DNA from: Paraburkholderia unamae
Lineage (GTDB): Bacteria > Pseudomonadota > Gammaproteobacteria > Burkholderiales > Burkholderiaceae
Length of the DNA: 64,000 bases
Direction: 5' to 3'
Assembly: GCF_003268775.1 (NCBI RefSeq)
Contig: NZ_QLSU01000005.1
Coordinates: forward strand, 62,001-126,000
Positions within the stretch are counted from its first letter, which is position 1, and every line of letters starts with the position of its first letter. Of this stretch, positions 59,435 through 64,000 are shown piece after piece. Under the pieces are notes generated by a model, which saw nothing but the letters and a program-made list of their open reading frames with translations, was not told the origin of the DNA and did no database searches. The translations under genes were made by a program, and so were the position numbers.

Positions 59435-59536
59435 TTCCACTGCGCCGGCCGGCGCGCGCAAACGTCTCGCGCAGACCTGGCCATATCCCGCGTTGCACAC
59501 ATCAGTCCGGCGCCAGCCGACACCACGAGATCGCCC

Positions 59537-60841
59537 ATGTCCACTTCCTCTTCCTGGCAGCCGAAGTCCGCCTGGACCGTCACGGCCCTGCTCACGATAC
59601 TCGCCACGATCAACTTTCTCGACAAGATCGTCCTCGGCATGGTCGCCGTGCCGCTCATGGCCGACATGCATCTCTCGCCGGCCCAGTTCGGCTTCGTCGC
59701 GGGCAGCTTTTTCTGGCTTTTCTCGACCTCGACGGTGCTCGTCGGCTTTCTTTCGAACCGTGTGCAAACGCGCTGGATCCTGCTCGCCATGGCCGTCAGC
59801 TGGTCGGTCTTGCAGATTCCGCAGGCGTTCACCACGAGCACGCTCGCGCTGCTGCTTTGCCGCGTGATACTCGGCGCGGCCGAAGGCCCGTCGTTCCCGA
59901 CCTCGGTCCACGCCCTCTTCAAGTGGTTTCCCGATCACAAGCGCAGCGTGCCCGTCGCCGTCATCAACCAGGGCGCCGTGGTCGGCATGGTGCTGGCCGG
60001 GCTCCTGATTCCCGCGATCACCCAGCGCTGGGGCTGGCGCATCAACTTCTTCGTGCTCGCCGCGGTAGGCGTGGTCTGGTGCGCGCTGTGGCTCCTCTTC
60101 GGCCGTGAAGGCACGCTCGACACCGTGCGACGCACGAGTGCCGACTCCACCGCGCCGGTAACGGCCGGGGGGCCACGCCTGCCCTACCGCAAGATCCTCA
60201 CCGACGCGTCCATTCTCTCGGTGTTCCTGCTCGGCTTCGTCGCCTACTGGCTGCTCGGTCAGACCATCACGTGGCTGCCCACCTACCTCGAAAAGGGACT
60301 CGGCTTCGACGGCATCACGGCGGGCCGCCTCTTCGCGCTCGTCATCGCGTTCGCCGCCCCCATCAACATCGGCTTGAGCGCGCTCTCGCAGCGCATGCTT
60401 CGGCTCGGCGCGACCACGCGCGATGCCCGTGCGCGGCTCACGAGCATCGTCATGATCGCGGGCGCGCTGCTCTTCTTCGTGCTGGCCGCGATCGATCTCA
60501 CGCCCATGCAGAAGGTACTCTGCTATGCCCTTGCAGCCGCGCTGTCCACGTTCTGCCTGACGCTGGGCCCCGCCATGATCGCCGAGATGGTGCCGCTCGC
60601 CCAGCGCGGCTCGGTCATCGCAATCAATACCGCCGTTGCGAGTCTCGGCGCGGCCGTCGGGCCCGCCGTAGTCGGCCGGCTCATCCAGGCGAATTCCGCC
60701 ACGGGCGCGCACGCCTACGAGATCGGCATTGGCGTCACGGCGGTGCTGCTGTTCCTCGCGGCGCTGGCCGCGTTGCGCTGGCTGCATCCCGAGCGCTCGC
60801 TGCGCACGCCAGGCGAAGCCGCGGCGCCGGTTACCGCCTGA
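59537..60841 (+). CDS. MFS transporter, ACS-like
   Basis: A 12-TM major facilitator of 434 aa. TM1 reads TVTALLTILATINFLDKIVLGMVAVPLMADM, TM2-3 FVAGSFFWLFSTSTVLVGFLSNRVQTRWIL, and TM4 LLLCRVILGAAEGPSFPTSVHALFKWFPDHKRS, all in line with the anion:cation symporter family. It begins the cassette with a TauD-type dioxygenase and an aldehyde dehydrogenase and probably imports their substrate. ATG 59537 has only a weak ribosome site. Confidence 0.88.
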   Translation: MSTSSSWQPKSAWTVTALLTILATINFLDKIVLGMVAVPLMADMHLSPAQFGFVAGSFFWLFSTSTVLVGFLSNRVQTRWILLAMAVSWSVLQIPQAFTTSTLALLLCRVILGAAEGPSFPTSVHALFKWFPDHKRSVPVAVINQGAVVGMVLAGLLIPAITQRWGWRINFFVLAAVGVVWCALWLLFGREGTLDTVRRTSADSTAPVTAGGPRLPYRKILTDASILSVFLLGFVAYWLLGQTITWLPTYLEKGLGFDGITAGRLFALVIAFAAPINIGLSALSQRMLRLGATTRDARARLTSIVMIAGALLFFVLAAIDLTPMQKVLCYALAAALSTFCLTLGPAMIAEMVPLAQRGSVIAINTAVASLGAAVGPAVVGRLIQANSATGAHAYEIGIGVTAVLLFLAALAALRWLHPERSLRTPGEAAAPVTA

Positions 60842-60950
60842 ACGAACGGGGCGCGCGCCGCGCGCGATTCATCGAAGAACCGAAGAAAGAGCCGCCGCCC
60901 ACGGCGGCCAAACCCATACCTATACCTATACGTCGATCATGGAGAGTCAC

Positions 60951-61865
60951 ATGCAAGCAACCGTCTGCGCGCCCGTCGAGGCACAGGCCAATCCTCAGCA
61001 GTCCGAAAGCTGGCCCTTTACCGTCACCCGCCACACGCCGACCATCGGCGCGGAGATCGGCGACATCGACCTGCGCGATCCGCTCGACGATGCGACCTAC
61101 CTGGCGTTGCGCCGCGCGCTGCTCAAGTACAAGGTCCTGTTCTTCCGCGACCAGGACATCACGCCCGCGCAGCACGTGGCCATCGCCCGCCGCTTCGGCG
61201 AACTGGAAGTCCATCCGGCGTTTCCGCATCACTCGGACCATCCCGAACTGGTCGTTCTCGGCCGCAACGATGCGAAGCGCGGCCGCGAGAACCTCTACCA
61301 CTCCGATGTATCGTGGCGCGAGATCCCCTCGATGGGCTCGATGCTGCGCTGCGTGACATGCCCCGAGGTCGGCGGCGACACTTTGTGGATCAACATGGTC
61401 GCGGCCTACGAAGGCCTGCCCGACGACGTCAAGACGCGCATCGCCGATCTCACGGCCACGCACGATTTTCTGCCGCTCTTCGGTATCGCCGTACCGCAAG
61501 ATCAGCATGCCGAAATGAAAAAGCACTTCCCGCCCGTCACGCATCCGGTCGTGCGCACGCACCCGGAAACCGGCGAGAAAATCCTTTACGTCAACGAGGC
61601 CTTCACGACGCACCTGGCCAACTATGGCCACAAGAGCGCCGAGCAGTATCGCGTGGGCTTCGACTTCAAGCTCGCCGAAATGGAGCTGCTCCAGCGCCTG
61701 TTTCGCCAGGCGCAGGTGCCCGAGTACCAGGTGCGCCTGAAATGGCGGCCGAACACGATCGCGTTCTGGGACAACCGGTCGTGCCAGCACTATGCGATCC
61801 AGGACTACTACCCGGCCGTGCGGCACATGATGCGCGCCACCGTGATCGGCGATCGACCGGTTTGA
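60951..61865 (+). CDS. TauD/TfdA-family 2-oxoglutarate-dependent dioxygenase
   Basis: A 304-aa Fe(II)/2-oxoglutarate dioxygenase. The iron ligands are in LYHSDVSWREIPSMGSML (HxD) and CQHYAIQDYYPAVRHMMRATV (distal His, then the 2-oxoglutarate-binding Arg). GGDTLWINMVAAYEGLP and YVNEAFTTHL are also typical of TauD/TfdA. Members hydroxylate alkyl sulfonates, alkyl sulfates or aryloxyacetates, releasing an aldehyde or keto product. ATG 60951 has GGAG six bases upstream, favouring it over the in-frame ATG 60939. Same strand as the flanking transporter and aldehyde dehydrogenase. Confidence 0.9.
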   Translation: MQATVCAPVEAQANPQQSESWPFTVTRHTPTIGAEIGDIDLRDPLDDATYLALRRALLKYKVLFFRDQDITPAQHVAIARRFGELEVHPAFPHHSDHPELVVLGRNDAKRGRENLYHSDVSWREIPSMGSMLRCVTCPEVGGDTLWINMVAAYEGLPDDVKTRIADLTATHDFLPLFGIAVPQDQHAEMKKHFPPVTHPVVRTHPETGEKILYVNEAFTTHLANYGHKSAEQYRVGFDFKLAEMELLQRLFRQAQVPEYQVRLKWRPNTIAFWDNRSCQHYAIQDYYPAVRHMMRATVIGDRPV

Positions 61866-61896
61866 GCCGGTCCCCGACCGACACTGGAGACACATC

Positions 61897-63354
61897 ATGA
61901 AAACGTTGAACCGCTTCTATATCGACGGGCAATGGGTCGAGCCCGCGCGACCGGGCGCCGATGACGCCAATAACGACACCGACGCCAATAGCGCCCCGTT
62001 CGACATCGTCGATCCCGCAAGCGAAGAACGCATCGGCACCCTCGCGATGGGCTGCGCCGAGGACACCGATCGCGCCGTCGCTGCCGCGCGCGCCGCTTTT
62101 CCCGCATGGTCCGAAACGAGCCGCGAAACGCGTATCGCCCTGCTCGAGCGCATCGCCACGATCTATCAGCGACGCCTGCCCGACATCGCCGACGCGGTAC
62201 GCCAGGAAATCGGCGCGCCCATCTCGCTGTGCAACGCGCTCCAGGCGCCGATCGGCCTCGCCCAGTTGCGCGCGGCCATCGACACGCTGCGCGATTTCCT
62301 GTTCGAAACGACGCATGGCAAGAGCTACGTGCGCCGCGAGGCGATCGGCGTCGCCGCGCTCATCACGCCCTGGAACTGGCCGCTGAACCAGATCGCGGCC
62401 AAGGTCGCGCCCGCGCTCGCGGCGGGCTGCACCGTGGTGCTCAAGCCTTCGGAGATCGCCCCGCTCGACGCCATGATCTTCGCCGACATCCTGCACGAGG
62501 CCGGCACGCCGCCGGGCGTGTTCAACATGGTGTTCGGCGCAGGCCCCACCGTAGGCGCACGGCTCGCCTCGCATCCCGACGTCGACATGGTCTCCATCAC
62601 TGGCTCGACGCGCGCGGGCGTGGAAGTCGCGATCAGCGCCGCGCCTACCGTCAAGCGCGTCGCCCAGGAACTGGGCGGCAAATCCGCTTTGCTCATTCTC
62701 GACGACGCCGATCTCCAGAGCGCCGTGACGAGCGGTGTCGCGCAGTGCATGGCGAACGCCGGGCAAACCTGCATCGCGCCCACGCGCATGCTCGTGCCAC
62801 GCGCGCGCCACGACGAAGCCGTCGCCATCGCGGCGGCCGCCGCGAACACCGTGACGGTCGGCGACCCGACGGATCCGGCCACGCGCATGGGTCCCCTCGC
62901 CAACCGCGCACAGTACGAGAAAGTTCAGCACATGATCGAAACCGGCATTGCCGAAGGCGCGCGCCTCGCGGCAGGCGGCCCGGGTCGCCCGCCGGGCCTC
63001 GCGCGCGGCTTCTATGCGAGGCCCACGATCTTCGCCGGCGTTCACAACGGCATGACGATCGCGCGTGAAGAGATCTTCGGCCCCGTGCTCGCGATCATCC
63101 CCTACGACGACGAAGAGGACGCCATCCGCATTGCGAACGACAGCGTCTACGGACTCGCGGGCTATATCGCCACGAACGATGCGCAGCGCGCGCGAAGAGT
63201 GGCGGCGCGCCTGCGTGTGGGCTCGGTGCGCATCAACGGCGCGATGCTCGACGTGAACGTGCCCTTTGGCGGCTACAAGACGTCCGGCAACGGCCGCGAG
63301 TACGGCGCCGAGGGCCTCGCCGAATTTCTCGAATGCAAGTCGGTGACGATGTAG
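61897..63354 (+). CDS. NAD(P)-dependent aldehyde dehydrogenase
   Basis: A 485-aa aldehyde dehydrogenase. Motifs are ITPWNWPLNQIAAKVAPALAAGCTVVLKPSEIAPL (with catalytic Asn), ITGSTRAG (NAD-binding), ELGGKSALLILDDADL (general base Glu), CMANAGQTCIAPTRMLV (catalytic Cys) and EEIFGPVLAIIPYDDEEDAI. It starts 31 bp after the dioxygenase with GGAGA upstream, and would oxidise the aldehyde made by that enzyme. The natural substrate is unknown. Confidence 0.94.
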   Translation: MKTLNRFYIDGQWVEPARPGADDANNDTDANSAPFDIVDPASEERIGTLAMGCAEDTDRAVAAARAAFPAWSETSRETRIALLERIATIYQRRLPDIADAVRQEIGAPISLCNALQAPIGLAQLRAAIDTLRDFLFETTHGKSYVRREAIGVAALITPWNWPLNQIAAKVAPALAAGCTVVLKPSEIAPLDAMIFADILHEAGTPPGVFNMVFGAGPTVGARLASHPDVDMVSITGSTRAGVEVAISAAPTVKRVAQELGGKSALLILDDADLQSAVTSGVAQCMANAGQTCIAPTRMLVPRARHDEAVAIAAAAANTVTVGDPTDPATRMGPLANRAQYEKVQHMIETGIAEGARLAAGGPGRPPGLARGFYARPTIFAGVHNGMTIAREEIFGPVLAIIPYDDEEDAIRIANDSVYGLAGYIATNDAQRARRVAARLRVGSVRINGAMLDVNVPFGGYKTSGNGREYGAEGLAEFLECKSVTM

Positions 63355-63370
63355 GCGAAACAAAAGGAAA

Positions 63371-63390
63371 CGGGACCGTTGCCGGTCCCG
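63371..63390. terminator. Terminator between the aldehyde dehydrogenase and BON genes
   Basis: CGGGACC and GGTCCCG form a 7-bp stem with a 6-base loop. The minus-strand side is followed by TTTCCTTTTG, so it best serves the BON-domain gene. Confidence 0.7.
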
Positions 63391-63411
63391 CTCGCCCGTC
63401 CCGTCGGCGGG

Positions 63412-63774
63412 TTAGAACGTCGAGAGTGTCAACGTGTTCTTCACCGAATTCACCCCCGTCACACCCTGGGCAACGCGCGTCGCCTGATCGATCTGCGCCT
63501 GTTCCGGCACCCATCCCTCCAGCGTCACCGCGCCATGGGTCGCGCGCACGCTAATGCCGCTCGCGCGCAGCCCCTTCGCTTTCGCGAGGGCGTTCAGCAC
63601 GCGTCGGCGCAGGGCGCGATCGGCGGCCTTCGACGGAGCTGGCGCGGCGTCGGCCGAGGCCGCCTCGCCAAGGGGCGCGGAAGCCGGCGCCTCACCGCCC
63701 TGCGCATGAGCCTGCAATGAGGCGGCAAAAAGCATGGCCATGGCAAACATGCGGCCGTCGCGGGTGAAATTCAT
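63412..63774 (-). CDS. Secreted BON-domain protein
   Basis: A 120-aa protein with a likely signal peptide (MFAMAMLFAASLQAHA), an Ala/Pro-rich linker (to residue 50) and one BON domain (RRVLNALAKAKGLRASGISVRATHGAVTLEGWVPEQAQIDQATRVAQGVTGVNSVKNTLTL). BON domains are thought to bind membrane phospholipids; single-domain forms like this resemble OsmY-type periplasmic proteins. ATG 63774 has GAGGAGGGA close upstream. Confidence 0.9.
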   Translation of the reverse strand: MNFTRDGRMFAMAMLFAASLQAHAQGGEAPASAPLGEAASADAAPAPSKAADRALRRRVLNALAKAKGLRASGISVRATHGAVTLEGWVPEQAQIDQATRVAQGVTGVNSVKNTLTLSTF

Positions 63775-63837
63775 TCTGGTCCCTCCTCGTTGATTGCTGT
63801 CGACTGCGAATAGCGGCTGGCCCGCGGCATGAGCGGG

Positions 63838-64000
63838 TCAGAAGCGGTGCGTCATGCCAAGCACGGCGAGCACCTGCTTCGTGCCGCCTTCCGTCACCGA
63901 GACACCCGGCCAGCTCATCGTGGCGCTGCCGTTGTTCTTCAGGTAGCCCGCGCGCATGTAGAACGCCGTGCGCTTCGAGATGCTGTGGTCATAGCCGACC
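63838..64000 (-). CDS. Outer-membrane porin, C-terminal end (cut by window edge)
   Basis: The last 53 codons of a porin on the minus strand. They read GYDHSISKRTAFYMRAGYLKNNGSATM and end QVLAVLGMTHRF, with the C-terminal Phe needed for outer-membrane assembly. The YDHSLSKRT...Y pattern is typical of Burkholderia-type (Porin_4) porins. The start lies beyond 64000. Confidence 0.87.
   Translation of the reverse strand, partial: VGYDHSISKRTAFYMRAGYLKNNGSATMSWPGVSVTEGGTKQVLAVLGMTHRF

Overview
The window looks like a chromosome segment of a Burkholderia/Paraburkholderia-type betaproteobacterium. The core half is GC-rich. Gene order (imuAB, sixA, olsB, ppx|ppk, phoRBU-pstBACS, glmM-folP-ftsH-rlmE, yhbY, greA, carBA, mltD, gloB, rnhA-dnaQ) and a DUF3331 protein fit that group. 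Identification rests on reading translated motifs and gene order; no database search was possible.

Region 1, about 1-13.4 kb, is accessory and regulatory. A decayed MHS-type transporter is followed by two mirrored sets of histidine kinase, stand-alone receiver protein and LysR regulator. They flank an alpha/beta hydrolase, an AhpD-like protein and an MFS transporter, with two FixJ/NarL-type response regulators nearby.

Region 2, about 13.4-22.8 kb, is a lower-GC defence-like island of mostly unknown small genes, several of them broken: an in-frame TGA in a DEDD exonuclease, an in-frame TAG in a small protein gene, and two offsetting frame changes in a Cys-rich protein. At its right end lies a CBASS locus: a CD-NTase (19479-20615) directly behind a two-TM beta-barrel Cap15-like effector (20617-21243). 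Next to it are a diadenylate-cyclase(DisA_N)-like protein without the usual RHR motif (21413-21856) and, divergently, a second Cap15-like protein (21875-22477). This DAC-like/second-effector pair is the best candidate for a poorly described system. The island ends inside dnaE2, which lost its catalytic C-terminal half.

Region 3, about 22.8-59 kb, is housekeeping. The SOS-controlled imuA-imuB cassette (clear LexA box) feeds into the truncated dnaE2. The phosphate block follows: sixA, olsB, divergent ppx and ppk, and the pstSCAB-phoU-phoB-phoR operon; PHO-box-like 11-bp repeats sit before olsB, ppk and pstS. Then come rlmE-ftsH-folP-glmM, yhbY, greA, carAB, mltD, gloB, a methyltransferase, rnhA and dnaQ. 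There are tRNA genes for Pro(UGG) and Val(CAC).

Region 4, about 59.2-64 kb, holds a small catabolic operon (a 20-codon ORF with a strong ribosome site, an MFS transporter, a TauD-type dioxygenase and an aldehyde dehydrogenase), a BON-domain protein and the end of a porin gene cut by the window edge.
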